From Coniochaeta sp. PMI_546 (taxonomy: Eukaryota > Ascomycota > Sordariomycetes > Coniochaetales > Coniochaetaceae), in assembly GCA_021432605.1 (NCBI GenBank), contig MU271146.1:1860001-1924000 (forward strand): DNA of 64,000 nt. Reading direction: 5' to 3'. The notes beneath the pieces were generated by a model, which was given only the letters and a program-made list of their open reading frames with translations, was not told where the DNA came from and did not search any database. The position numbers were made by a program, and so were the translations under genes. Positions 47,157 through 57,977 of the stretch are shown here, one piece after another; positions within the stretch are counted from its first letter, which is position 1, and the number at the start of each line of letters is the position of its first letter.

Positions 47157-50100
47157 TTAGGCCTCAATCGCCTTGGTCTTCTTTGTCGACTTGGCCGTAC
47201 CAATGTGAGTGTTGTGCACCTGAAAATACACCTCATTAGCTCTTCTCCTCTGTTATCTTTCTTCTTCTCTTGCAGTAGGAAACGTACCTTGGTAGCAAAC
47301 CTCAAACTCGTCAACGTCTCCTTGAGATGCGCCTCGAGAGGCGACACCATGACAAACATGAGCGTCTTGCTGTTGCCCCCCAGGCTATACTGCAACAAGT
47401 GCGTAAGCTTGCTGTTCCGGTACGGCACGTGCGCGCTCCCCCTGCCCAGCGCCTCGATCACATCCCCCAGGCACGCCAGGCTCTTATTGATGTTCTGCGT
47501 CTCCTTCATCCTCTCGCCCTCGGCCCCAGAGTGGTTCAGCCGCTCCGAACCTGCCAGATCAACCAGGTTCAGCGTGCCCTCGCACCGCTCCCCCGTTGCC
47601 GCGTTCTCCCCAACCAGCTTGAGGATGAACACCGAATGCGACCGCGAACTCCGCTCATTCGCCTTCGTCGCCGCCACGCTCCGGTTGTTCTGCGCCTGCC
47701 GCAGCATCACCTCCACCTTGTCCGCCGTGTCGAGCCTCACAGTCTTGACGTTCGTGACAGTGGTCTGCTTGCGGGCCTCGTCGTGCCGGATCTCAATCTT
47801 CTTCTTCCCGTCCACCTCCTTCGCCGGCGTCAGCAGGTCCCGCAGCTCCTCGTTGTACACCTCCACGAAGCTGCCCTCCATCGTGTACCGCCAGCTCTTC
47901 TCCTCCAGCTTCGTAATCGTCTCGTAGATCATGTGCGTCGCCCTCGGTATCATCCCGTCCGCGCTCGACATCGTAAACGTCTTGCCCGACCCCGTCTGGC
48001 CGTAGCAGAATATGCACACGTTGTACCCGTCCAGCGCGCTCTGCACCAGCTGCGAGATCTCCCCAAACACCTCCTCGTTCCGGATCCTCGGGTCGAAGAC
48101 GCGGTCAAACTCAAATGGATACGTCTTCCTCGTCACCGCACCCAGACTGCTCCTCTCCTCCAGCCCCGTCACGTCGATCTGAGTCGAGCTCTTCTCGTCC
48201 GGGAACGCGAACCGCGCCTCGCTCCCCTCCGCCTCGCCCAGCAGCGGCCGCACCCGGCACATAACGCGGATGTTGCCCTTGAGCTCCTGATACTTGTTGA
48301 ACAGGATGCGGCGCTCCGTCTCCTCCCTGATCAGCTTCTGCCTCGCCTCCTCCGCCTGCCGGAGCGCCTCCTGCAGCCGCGCCTCCATGCTGGTGAACGA
48401 GTCGGACTGCTGCTTGCTGTCCGACTCGAGGAACTCGACCTGCGACCGGAGCGTGAGGTTGTGCTTCTGGAGCTGCACGATCGTGTTCGACATCTCCGCC
48501 ATCTGCTTCTGCAGGTTGCCCTTGGCTGTCAGCTCCCGGTCCAGATCCGCTTTCGCGTTGTCGATCTGCCCGCGCAGGACGTCCATCTCGCGGTCCTTCC
48601 CCTGCAGCGCGAGGCTGAGGTCCTGCTGCTCCGTGCCCAGTCTCGTCTGTAGCTCCTGAATCTCCTTGGCCTTTTGGATCTGCAGGTCCTCTAGCTCGAC
48701 CTTGTAGTGCCGTTCTAGTGCCTCCAGCGCCTCACGGTTGGCCTTTTGCAGCCGCTCTGTCTCGTCGGTGAGCTCGCGCCGCAGCTGCTGTAGTTCGTCA
48801 CGGTGGTCTCTGGACCTGTCTTCCAGAGCGTGGCTGTGCGTCCTCCGCTCATTCTCCATGGCCATAGTTAGTTGCTGTAGCTGTCTCGTTAGGTCGTCGA
48901 TCTGGTCTTTTAGCCGTTCGTTCTTGTCTTGGAGCTGTTCATTCTTTTCTTGGGCCCGGCTCTTCTCGCGTTCGAGGTCGTTCACTGACCGTCTGTTAGC
49001 CATCTCACATGTCCTCCGTCCAGGAGCCCTTCCCCGGTAAACACTTACTCCGCGTCTTGGCCAACTCGAGCGCCTCGTCTTGGCTCTTGCGGTCTGTGAG
49101 GGAGGAGTTCATAACATCCTTAAGCGCCCGGAACTGGGCCTCGACCTCGTGGAGGCGGTCGTCTACGTCCCATGCTGTGAAGTCTGTTAACGTTGATTCC
49201 TTCCTGAGGAAACATGGCTTCTTAGAAGGGGAGCATTTCGAAGGAGACTTCTTCGGACTGTCTGCGACAGCGTTCTTCAACGTTTTCTCAAAGGTGTTCA
49301 GCGCCGTCTCCACGTCCTCAACTGGATGAAGAGGACGGACAGGCGTGCTTGGGGGTGGCAGCGCTGGGGTTGGAATAGCTGGGGGCGGCATATTTGCGGT
49401 CGAGCTACCGCGAGGTTCGGTCGGTGAGCAGTTCTATTGCCCACCAACTTTCACTCTCCTCCCGGCCCTGACTGTCGTGTCACTGAGTCGAGGCCCGGGT
49501 TGGGGGACTGCTCGAGTCGCGCTGTGCCCTTCGCGCTTGGAGTTCACTTGTCCTCCGTTCTTCTGCGGGCCGCCAGCCTCTCCCTCCTCCTCCTCCCTGA
49601 TCGTCATGTGCCCAAACCTTGAGGTCAGGGAGCTGAGGGATGACTGTCTGCTGGTCGCGCATTTTGTAACAGAAGGACTTGGAATGAAAGACGGCATAGA
49701 CGTGCTGGGTCGGAGTCTTGGGTTGAACAAGATTCCGTTTTTGTCGCGAATGGAAGACGAATGCTGACTGGAGAAAGAAAAGTTGACTGGTGAGATCATA
49801 CATTGACTTCCTGTACTTGTGTCAGGGTCAGGGCCCCGGTTGCTCATTGCTGTAGCTGGCCGCCGGGAGGTGTTCGCTCGTGGGCGGCCACTGAGCGACT
49901 GGCCGAAGTTGTTGTTGCCCATCGATGTTTGGGGCCGATGCCCGGGACCGACGCTTTGTGCATAACTGCTACTGGATGTGTGTCGTGAATGGCCGGAGGT
50001 GGTGGACGAAGTGCGAGATAATGGTTGTTTTGCCTGTGTAGGGACAGTCAGCAGCTGGTCGTGACGAATAGCCCGTCGAAAGTGCGGTCCGAGATAGCGC

Positions 50101-50918
50101 AAGGTCGTGATGAGGACATAGTCTGCTTCTGGCCATCTTCTGGTCACGGAGATAGATCTCGAGAGCCGTTTATAAGTGCAGCGACGGCTGGGCCTCGCCG
50201 ACCTATGCGCGACATCACAAGCGACGCAGTACGCTGTAGCCAGAAGCGCAAGCAGCCATGGAAGGCGGGATGTCTGGAGATGGTAAAGCCAAATATGATG
50301 GCCATATGGGGAAGCCATGGTGGAGAGCGAACAGCCCAGCGTGGATGCGGTTCGGTGGCCCCCTGGTGCGATCGATGTTGCAAGGCCCGGCAGAAGAAGA
50401 TTGGGACGGTCAAGAAGATGCACATCATGGTGTAACTTACCGCAAGATTCACTATCGACGTCGCCTTCGTGGCTGTTACCTTGGGGGGCGGGAGTTGCGA
50501 CTTTGTCGGTTTGTATTCACCAGCTCTTTCGACTAGACTTTGTGGTTTCCGTTTTGCATCTGGTTGGGCTGTTTCAGATTGAGATACGCGGTCAGTCCCA
50601 GGTCTCGGGATTCCGCGTGTGGTAGACAATTGAGGACAAAGCTCACGATAGTCCGTGTTGGGTCTCTTCAAGCCGTGTGATGGCGGAGGCATGGCGGCAG
50701 CGATACGGGCATTGGCCTGTGAGTCGGTGATCTCGTTGAGGGCTGATGGCGGCGCGGTGGCCGTGTATCGCGTCGGTGGGCGGAGGCCAGACATTGTTGA
50801 CGACCGGAATTGCTGCATCAATCGAGAGCTGTGGTTAGCAACAGAATAATAGCCGACAGGGTGAAAAGGGAGACTCGGATGAAAGACGCACCGAATTCTC
50901 TGAATAGCTGTTGTCCAT
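47157..50918 (-). CDS. Kinesin-14, C-terminal minus-end motor (KlpA/Kar3 type)
   Basis: Minus-end-directed microtubule motor of spindle and nuclear movement. Proposed exons: 50918-50892, 50812-50441, 50033-49445, 49378-49049, 48984-47288 and 47219-47157, giving 1025 residues. An S/R/P-rich N-terminal half, expected to bind microtubules, is followed by a coiled coil (about 440-680) and a C-terminal motor (about 690-1005). The motor has the P-loop GQTGSGKT (near 768), switch I NERSSRSHSVF and switch II LVDLAGSERL. The last exon gives VHNTHIGTAKS, the usual kinesin-14 end. Motor exons are firm. N-terminal exons are less so: the first (MDNSYSENS) rests on a TGCTAACC branch and an in-frame junction, and the 66-nt intron 49379-49444 removes an in-frame TAG at 49436-49434 using a weak GTGGGC donor; an alternative is 49434-49547. 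One intron, 50034-50440, is unusually long at 407 nt. Confidence 0.87.
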
Positions 50919-51490
50919 GCTAAGGATACGCGACGGTCGGATGACAACTTGAAAGGCAAAGTATGAAGCAAGGAGCAAAGCCCCGGATGCAGTCGAAGTG
51001 GAGGGAGACGTTGTGGCGGCGTCTCTGAAGGTCCAGTGTTGAGACAGGTGTGGATGCCAGACGACATGGGTGTGATCAGCAAAGCGTGGCGCTATCGACA
51101 CTTCGGCTGTTGTCTGTTTACGGAGCAATGCCAGCGACCGGGCAACGAGCGACCAATGAGTGTGGAGTTCGGATGATCTGTGCGCCAACTACGTACCGTA
51201 ACTGAGGGACATCATCCAGGGTTAGGGTCGAGTGAGTGAGAAGGTCAGGTTCAGCAGGACGAGAGTTCAGGTTGATTTAACGAAATGCCCCATGAGACTG
51301 AGATAACAAGAGAGCGCATGTGTGACATTAGTTCATACATTACTAAAGAATGCAATATCTGCTTCTGCTTGCACATAGGCGGTACGTATCAAATGTGGCT
51401 CACACCACGGTAGATGGTGTCCTGATAAAATCACTACCCGCTATATGCCCGCTACATGGTATCCCATACAGATCACGATGGTCTCTAAAT
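50919..51490. other. Region between kinesin start and the unnamed membrane protein gene
   Basis: Holds the kinesin-14 upstream region and the 3' flank of the next minus-strand gene. No other gene was seen. Confidence 0.45.
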
Positions 51491-52750
51491 CTAATCCCCG
51501 CTGACCCTAGCGTGCCGGAAATATTTCATGCCTACCCAGGCAACCACAACCCATACCCACGCCATAACGCCTGTCAGTATAATCAAGGCCGGATAGTAGC
51601 CCACTATCGGCAGTGTGGGATCGTCCTCCAGCTCCGGAGGTGCATACGGGGTAGTCCCGACATCCCATGCCCAGCTCCAGACTCCGAGACAGGAGCCCAT
51701 GCCGACCACAAAAACGACCCAGGTCACTATTAGCACCACCCAGCCCCACCACTCCGTCTCGGAGTAGTCCCAGTCTGCTTCTTGTTGCGGCAGCGGCGTC
51801 GTTGACAAGCCGGCGAGGGACGTCAAGGCCAGAGGGGACTTTGCTCGTTGCGTGGTGGCCGACCGCCGCCGTTGTATTGGAAGCACGTGTGAGGAGGAGG
51901 GCCCGGCTGAGTTGCCAAGTCCAGGAAAGTATGAGTCCGATCCGGACGACATGGACGAACGGTCTGGCCGTAGTGCAGGAGGTGTGCCGGGTCGGAGGCC
52001 ACCGCTCATATGCAGTGCATCCTCGTCGTCGGTTGTAGAATAGCTTATTGTCGGGCTCGTGAGTATCGACTCCGTGTCTATGGTCAGCGGCCGGACCCCC
52101 TTGGGTATCGATATTGGTTCCGCTGCCGGTGCTGCTCCTCCTCTGGCTATTGGCGTTGGAGGACCCGAGTCTGTCGCTGTAGCTGATACAGACCGACTGG
52201 CATAGCCATCCATGCTGGGCCTAGGTGTAATATCTGATATTCCCCCGGATATGCCTAACCCATACCCGGCGTCGTAACTGATCCTTGTACTGCCTGAGGG
52301 CGTCCTGTCACCGTCGTCTAACGGCATCGGACTCGATATGTATTCCTTGGCGTCCGCCGCACCATCCAGAAGTGACTGGGTGATTGCTTGTTTCGTTTCG
52401 AGACTGAGGGTCCGTGACTCTCTCCTTTCGCGTTGTGCGCCCCGACCGAGCAGAGCGACCTTCCTCAGCGAACCTCTCCGTCGCCTTGTTTTAACCTGTT
52501 GCTGTTGTAGGGCGTTGGACATGGATGTGGGTGCGCCGCGAGTGGGAGAGACGGGTACCGAGACCTCTTCTCGGGCCTCGTCTATACTTGAGCGCGACCT
52601 AGGTCTGTGGTGCTCGGGGCTCGAACGCATAAAGGAGAATTTGGACAGTAGGCCACCCGCCCCGGAGATGCTGCGCTTTCGCGTCACCGGAGGCCGGTTG
52701 GACGACGCATTGGACGTTTCCGTCCCGTTTATTGCTGAGCCTTGCTCCAT
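51491..52750 (-). CDS. Uncharacterised fungal protein with two C-terminal membrane spans
   Basis: Single exon, 419 residues from the ATG at 52750; an in-frame ATG at 52792 would add 14. The first 300 residues are rich in S, T, R, P and G and look disordered, with basic patches (KTRRRRGSLRK) and many S/T-P sites suited to phosphorylation. The last 100 residues look strongly constrained: a WDYSETEWWGW motif, a first membrane span (VVLIVTWVVFVVGMGSCLGV), a short acidic and proline-rich loop with TTPYAPPELEDDPTLP, a second span (ALIILTGVMAWVWVVVAWV) and a short basic tail ending KYFRHARVSGD. I do not know an assigned function. The arrangement suggests a membrane-anchored protein with a long tail on one side of the membrane. 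Confidence 0.82.
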   Translation of the reverse strand: MEQGSAINGTETSNASSNRPPVTRKRSISGAGGLLSKFSFMRSSPEHHRPRSRSSIDEAREEVSVPVSPTRGAPTSMSNALQQQQVKTRRRRGSLRKVALLGRGAQRERRESRTLSLETKQAITQSLLDGAADAKEYISSPMPLDDGDRTPSGSTRISYDAGYGLGISGGISDITPRPSMDGYASRSVSATATDSGPPTPIARGGAAPAAEPISIPKGVRPLTIDTESILTSPTISYSTTDDEDALHMSGGLRPGTPPALRPDRSSMSSGSDSYFPGLGNSAGPSSSHVLPIQRRRSATTQRAKSPLALTSLAGLSTTPLPQQEADWDYSETEWWGWVVLIVTWVVFVVGMGSCLGVWSWAWDVGTTPYAPPELEDDPTLPIVGYYPALIILTGVMAWVWVVVAWVGMKYFRHARVSGD

Positions 52751-53520
52751 TATTCTGATGTTGAGACCCGGAGACCGACAGGTCGCAGGCATGCGTGGAA
52801 GCAAGCGTGGCACATGAATAAAGTTCCGGCGATCAGCACTTTCGCGGAATTGACAGGTATAGATCCATTGCGACGGAAGTAAACCTTGTTAAGCTGTCTC
52901 AGGAGATGTCGGAATGAGGACTGCAGGGGCGACTACACGTCAAGGATTTTCGATTGTCGATAAGATGCTGGTTGAGAAGTGCCGTTTACGCTACAATTGC
53001 AGAAGGAAAGCGCGACCAGGAAATGCCATGACGGAGGGCGGTGATGTCCCATGATGTCCCACAGTCGAATCTCGGCCCGCAGCGACTTCCCTGAACCCTG
53101 GTCTGCCGGCGGCTCAACCCCCCACTGGAGCCACCTACTGAACCACCTGTGCTATGCCTACTGTAGTGTACATGCTACAACTTGCTTGCAGATGCACATA
53201 TGCAAGGGAGACCTCCTTCAAGAGAACCGGTAATCTATCGACAGTCTGCAGGTAGACACCCTAACTATGAATTGACATGACCACCTCAGTTCGCGAATCA
53301 ATGAGACACAACATGTGGTGAACCATCTACTATGTACACGCAAGGAAGCCACGACTCATCAAAAGAAAACAAGCTCAACGCTAGACTTGATGAAGCTACA
53401 CCCTTATCTCGCTTGGCCCCCACCTCTCTCCCCTGGCTCACACTTTAGCCCGTCGTCCAACGTCCAGACCTGGACGTGGAGCTGTTTAACCTGAACCATT
53501 GCACGTCACTCCCACATTCC
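52751..53520. promoter_or_regulatory. Divergent promoter region
   Basis: Noncoding sequence between the minus-strand membrane protein gene and the plus-strand Zrg17-like gene. A short direct repeat, GATGTCCCAT followed by GATGTCCCAC, lies at about 53043-53063. The segment just before 53521 is C-rich. No gene was seen. Confidence 0.45.
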
Positions 53521-55179
53521 ATGGCTCCTGGCCTAGATGTGCCAATTGTGACAGCGGAAAGAAGTAGAAGACCGCCTTCAATCGTCATCCCAGACGCCCA
53601 AGACGAGAATTGGAACGATCCTCCGCATGTCAATCTCGTAGCAGCGACCACTCCTCCACCACCCAGAGCGCCAGGCGCCACCCTCACGCCTTCGTCCTCG
53701 CTACAGCCTCAGGCCACCTATCTCCGGCCGCCAACGCCAACCTTTGCCTTCACAATGGCCGACGACACGAGTACTGGCGATGGCGACGCCTCTAACTCGG
53801 GGGTGCCTGCCTCTTCTGCGGCGAACCCCTTCAACTTCCAAACACAATTCATGTCCACCTCGCCCGTGAAGTCTGTACGTTGAACAACATTAGATCCATG
53901 CACCTGCACCCCATGTACTGTCTTCTGCAGGACACACAAGACTGACGTTCTCGTCCAATCTCTATAGAACATAGGCCAACGCCGCGGCCATCGCTACAAA
54001 CACTCCTCCATATCCGCCCAGCACCAGATCTTCCAAGAACCCCCACCGCGCCCACCCCCCGTCCTGCCCGCGTCCCTGCCCATCCCCACCCTCCGCGAAG
54101 CCTGGTCCAGCATGCAGCGCGACCAGCGCGCCCGCCTCTGGTGGTGCTGCTGCCACGGCCTGGTAGCGATCTATGTCTTCTTCAGCGCCGAAGGCAGCCT
54201 GGCCATGACCGCCCTGTCCCACCTCGTCTTCTTCGACGTCGGCAGCGCCGCCGTGTGCGTCGCCGTCGAGGTCCTCGGCAACTTCGAGGTCTGGCGCCGG
54301 TCTTCCATCAGGCACCCCTTCGGCCTGCAGCGCGCCGAGGTCCTGGCCGGCTTCGCCATGTCCGTGTTCCTCGTCTTTGGCGGCTTCGACCTGCTGAGCC
54401 ACAACCTGAAGCACGTCCTCGAGTCCGTCGGGGAGCACGCGCCGCACCATCCGCATGCGCACCCCCGCACCCTCAGTCCCGGTACGGTGGACACGGCCAG
54501 TCTCGCGGCTGTGGTGAGCACCCTGATCAGCGCCTACGGGCTGCGCAATCACGGCCGCATACGGAGGGTCATGCGCGTGCGAATACCTTTCTTCTTCTGG
54601 GCCGGGGCGCCGCGGTTCGCCGATGACATCGATATCCTCGCCAACCCGTTCCTGTTCCTGACGCTTACTTTCAGCTTCCTGATGCTGCTGCTTCCGCTGC
54701 TGAGCGTCACGTACTTTGTCTGGCTTGACCGCGTCATATGCGCGGCCATCGCTGTCTCCATGTTCGTGCTGGGCATACGGCTTGCTGTTGCGCAGGGGTT
54801 CATGCTGCTCATGAGCTACAATGGGAAGACCTCGTCCGCCTCCTCTTCGGCGTCGTCTATAGACATGAAGAAAACGGACGGCAAGACCATAAGCAACGGG
54901 CCGGGTGGCAGCGACAGCTCGGTGTCGGCCGTGGTCCGCGAGATTGAGTCCGAACCGAATATTGCGCGGGTAGAGGAGGCGCAGTTCTGGCAGGTGCACT
55001 ACGGGCTGGCCATGGCGAATCTGAAGATCTGTCTTGTTCGGGGCTTGGACGACAGTACCTTGAGTCAGCTGAGGAGTCGTGTGGCAAGGGTGATAAACAA
55101 CCGGCTCGGAGAAGGGTACGGTCGCGGGTCGAGTCTCAGGTGGGAGGTCACTGTACAGATGAGTACGGATGGGAAATGA
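53521..55179 (+). CDS. zrg17: Zrg17-like cation diffusion facilitator (zinc transporter)
   Basis: Two exons, 53521-53874 and 53968-55179, with a 93-nt intron, give 521 residues. The intron sits in frame between SPVKS and NIGQRRGHRYKHSS. The N-terminal 165 residues are hydrophilic and proline-rich. About six hydrophobic spans follow, from HGLVAIYVFFSAEG onward, with a conserved-type FGLQRAEVLAGF segment after the third span, as in CDF proteins. A His-rich loop, HAPHHPHAHP, lies near residue 275. The C-terminal cytoplasmic domain contains QFWQVHYGLAMANLKI. In fission yeast, Zrg17 pairs with Cis4 to load zinc into the early secretory pathway. Zrg17-type subunits lack some zinc-site residues, and the HxxxD pair expected of an active CDF is not obvious here, consistent with a partner-dependent subunit. 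Confidence 0.87.
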
Positions 55180-55973
55180 GTTACGGTCTTGCTCTTTAGC
55201 TTCATCGGGTCGGCGTATCGGTTCGGGTGTGATAATTATCTAGGGTATGGCACTAGCCGGACACACAGGGCCCGTTCTTTGAGGCTCCTCGCGGCGGTTT
55301 CTTGTATTTGATTTGGGCGCCATCACTGAGCATCAGCCACCCGACAGTGGTAGATAAGGCTGGATATCGAATGTAGTTTCCAAGCAGTTGAGGACATACC
55401 AGGTCCACTTGGTATAGTTGGTATGACCTTGGGGAATGCCCTTCATCGGTTGTAACACCGGGTCCTGGTGTCGGTCAGAACTCACGGTCAGTTGTTCAAG
55501 TCCCAACTGTGCCTATTCCTTTTTACCTTTTTGCTTTTTATTTTGCTCCCAGGACCATCCATCTTGTTGCCTTCCGTAACCTACCAGTCGTAAACTGTTG
55601 AAGAGTCTAGAGGTAGTCTTCGGAAGTCGCAATATATCCCGTCAATAGAACACCAGTCAATGAGCAGACGACACAGTTAAGAGATCAAGATAAGCCGCAC
55701 GCAGATATTCTCATCACCACATCCTGACAACTATCACGAATACGGAAGCGGAAATCACTCCTCCCAGCGTTGAGCAAGCGAGACAGGCTGCCATTCAGAC
55801 CTAAACTTTCAAGTGAGAGCCCGTCCTGAACCTATATTGGCCGTACCTGAACCAGCACAGTAACGCGGAGCGTAATGGGTATGATTCAGCCAGGACCTCC
55901 AGCGGTAGCATGATTCATTCTATTCATCAGCTTGGTCCTCAGAATACGTCTTCGTCATTCTCTTTCGCAGAGG
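55180..55973. other. Intergenic region, no gene seen
   Basis: Holds the 3' flank of the Zrg17-like gene and the upstream region of the repeat-protein gene. T-rich sequence at about 55517-55550 may mark the Zrg17 3' UTR. No open frame of note. Confidence 0.5.
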
Positions 55974-55982
55974 TATAAATAG
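55974..55982 (+). promoter_or_regulatory. TATA box of the tandem-repeat protein gene
   Basis: TATAAATAG fits the TATA consensus and lies about 119 bases upstream of the ATG at 56093. Between them is a CA-rich leader of the usual fungal kind, ending in CACTATCACC just before the ATG. This is the clearest core promoter in the window. Confidence 0.7.
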
Positions 55983-56092
55983 AGACAGCATCTCGACCCA
56001 GTGGCTCTCGGGCTCGAACTCCCAGCACCAGACAACACAATATCAAGCATCTCAAAGCATAAACATCACATTACTCGCATATCACTATCACC

Positions 56093-56572
56093 ATGTCGTC
56101 CGGCGACCAAGGCGGTGACAAGCTCCCCTCGTTCAAACGTACCCGGACGCCCAACAAACTCAAGAAGCGCCCGTCACAGCGGAGGCCAGCAAGCGGAGCA
56201 CCTAGCTCATCCCAGTCAGGCAAGCTCCAGAAGCCGAACCCGACCAGCAACGAACCTAGCTCGTCCCGGGCTATCGAGCCCCAGAAGGAGTCGAAGCCTG
56301 TGAGTGACGGATCTAGCTCCAAACAGCCTGCAGAAGTCCCGAAGCAGAAGCCTATCGACGACAAATCTGGCTCTAAGCGGCCTATTGAACTCCAGAAGCC
56401 GGATCCTGTCAGCGGCAAATCTGTCTCCAACGAGCCCGCCGAATCCAGTAAACCAAAGCCGACCGGCGATGGATCTGGCTCCAGCCAGCCTAATAAATTA
56501 CACGAGTCGAAGCCGGCCGGCGGCGGATATAAGTCCAAGCAGCCTGAAGAAATACGGAAGCCGTTGCCCTGA
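56093..56572 (+). CDS. Repeat protein: 18-residue tandem repeats, function unknown
   Basis: 159 residues, single exon. After a basic N-terminus (MSSGDQGGDKLPSFKRTRTP), residues 38-145 are six copies of an imperfect 18-residue unit, and residues 146-159 are a seventh partial copy. A typical unit is SGSKRPIELQKPDPVSGK: S-x-S near the start, a KP or SKP about two thirds along, and a G, D or N-rich end. The composition (S, P, K, G, D, E) predicts disorder. No signal peptide or domain is seen. Support for a real gene is the TATA box, the CA-rich leader and the CACC-ATG context. The third forward frame also stays open at 56304-56693 and runs past the stop, so a spliced form with another C-terminus is possible. 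I know no named family for it. Confidence 0.6.
   Translation: MSSGDQGGDKLPSFKRTRTPNKLKKRPSQRRPASGAPSSSQSGKLQKPNPTSNEPSSSRAIEPQKESKPVSDGSSSKQPAEVPKQKPIDDKSGSKRPIELQKPDPVSGKSVSNEPAESSKPKPTGDGSGSSQPNKLHESKPAGGGYKSKQPEEIRKPLP
56204..56569 (+). repeat. 54-bp imperfect tandem repeat, 6.8 copies
   Basis: Units begin at 56204, 56258, 56312, 56366, 56420, 56474 and 56528 (last one partial, 42 bp). Every full unit is exactly 54 bp, so frame is kept in all copies. Units have diverged at many positions, which suggests an old expansion kept in register by selection on the reading frame. Confidence 0.85.
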
Positions 56573-56797
56573 ATTGATGGAGAGCACCATGACAGGACTC
56601 ATCAGCGCCCTTGCCGAGTGTCTCGAGTGTGAAATTGTCTACAGTAAGGGAACGACGATGGAATCCATGACTAGGAGAGTGACTAGACAGTAAATAGCAA
56701 TATAGCCCCCTCTAGTAATTCAAAATCATCTATCTGGAGCACCTGCAATACATTGAAAGTTTGTCGATACGGCCAAATGACTTGAGAATATGACTGG

Positions 56798-57472
56798 CTA
56801 CTTCTCGACGACCGCCTCGTCCGCTTCCAAGGACCGTAGATGAGGGTCTCTACCACGGTCCTTGGCGGAAGCCAATTCTTCCTCAGGCAAACACTCCAAT
56901 TTGTCGACTTGCTCGGACAGTCTGACGATTTCTCTGATTGTTGCTGGGCTTGGCCATTTCAAGGCTTCCGCGAGCGGTGATTCTCCTACTGTCCCAACCG
57001 CCTCTTCCGTTGCTTCTGTTTCGTCCATTGCATCGTCAGCATGTAAATCTTCGTGCTGATTATCGGATCGTGGAGTGTGACCAGCCGCATGGGTGGAAGT
57101 GTCATTGTCCTGTAGGAGGTCATTTGGTCGTCCTCGTCTAGCACCCCCTTCATGTTTTCAACGAGTCCAGCTTGAGGACGCTTTCGAGCCCGAGACGTCC
57201 TACTCCAGATGGATTCTGAGCAACCTCATATCCCAGTCCTGAAAAGTTCGAGTTTACAGTCGTACAGGAACTCGAGACATTGAAAATGACAAGCAGAACA
57301 GGAAGGTCGCTTGGCGTAGTAGCAAAAGAAAGAAAAAAAGACAACACGAAGATGGAAAGGGTGAAAGGAGGCAGCGCACCAATGAATGACCCCAGCAAAA
57401 CGGAAACTATCCGCCACCTGCTCCTAGAACCAGTGGTGGAAGAAATGATACGAAGATCTGCCAAGCGAGCAT
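56798..57472 (-). CDS. Candidate small spliced protein with hydrophobic N-terminus
   Basis: Proposed exons 57472-57418, 57238-57204 and 57109-56798 give 133 residues. The first exon encodes a signal- or anchor-like start, MLAWQIFVSFLPPLVLGAG. The 179-nt intron that follows ends in a good CTTTTCAG acceptor but has a weak GTGGCG donor. The second intron, 57110-57203, has donor GTAGGA and acceptor CTACAG, and frame is kept at both junctions. The last exon is acidic (DAMDETEATEEAV) and has a helical segment with IREIVRLSEQVDKLECL. The third-exon frame alone (76 codons from an ATG at 57028) is a simpler alternative. No relatives are recognised. It is convergent with the 18-residue-repeat gene. Confidence 0.33.
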
Positions 57473-57977
57473 GCTAACCAAGTGTATACTCTCTATGCTG
57501 CATCCGATACTAGAGCACATCCTACCCCGACCTAAAGATGACGAAAAGTAACGATTCACAATGCCTCCACCTCATCCTACCCATTCCCCTGACCAGTTCG
57601 ACCCACTGTGACCGATTTGGTACCATGATACTGTGTATATCTTGCCATGGATACATGCTGAAATCTAATCACATCCAAAGGTATTCCATGAGATCGGACG
57701 GCAATGATAGGGGGTATATTGACTTATCCAGAACACAAATTGATGACTGAGATGGCACACGGAACCAGAAAACAACGTCTGAAGCAAGCACAGCATTCCC
57801 AGCTGGACCGGAGCCTAACCTGCAACACATTTCCACAGCCCTCCGCCAAAAGAATGAACAATGTGGGATATCTTCAAAAGCACCAAAGCACCATGCCAAT
57901 GCAACACACAAACCTGAGATCGGGATCAATAAGACTTATAAAACCCAGAAAACCATCACGCAACTACCCAAGACAGA
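57473..57977. other. Region 3' of GPC1, no gene seen
   Basis: Likely holds the 3' UTR of the minus-strand GPC1 gene and the upstream region of the small candidate gene. Nothing else was recognised. Confidence 0.45.

Noticed and set aside
47327-48652. 441-codon plus-strand frame
   Set aside because: Antisense shadow of the kinesin-14 motor and coil; the leucine, arginine and proline-rich translation has no features.
50034-50440. Open minus-strand frame read through the long kinesin intron
   Set aside because: It begins at a consensus GTAAGT donor, ends in a stop before the next exon, and encodes hydrophobic sequence unlike kinesin tails.
53962-54999. 345-codon minus-strand frame
   Set aside because: It lies antisense to the Zrg17-like gene and has H/G/R/E-rich shadow composition caused by GC-rich codons; no domain.
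55985-56010. Minus-strand GAGTTCGAGCCC resembling a tRNA T-loop
   Set aside because: No matching anticodon or D arm; it lies in the leader of the repeat-protein gene.
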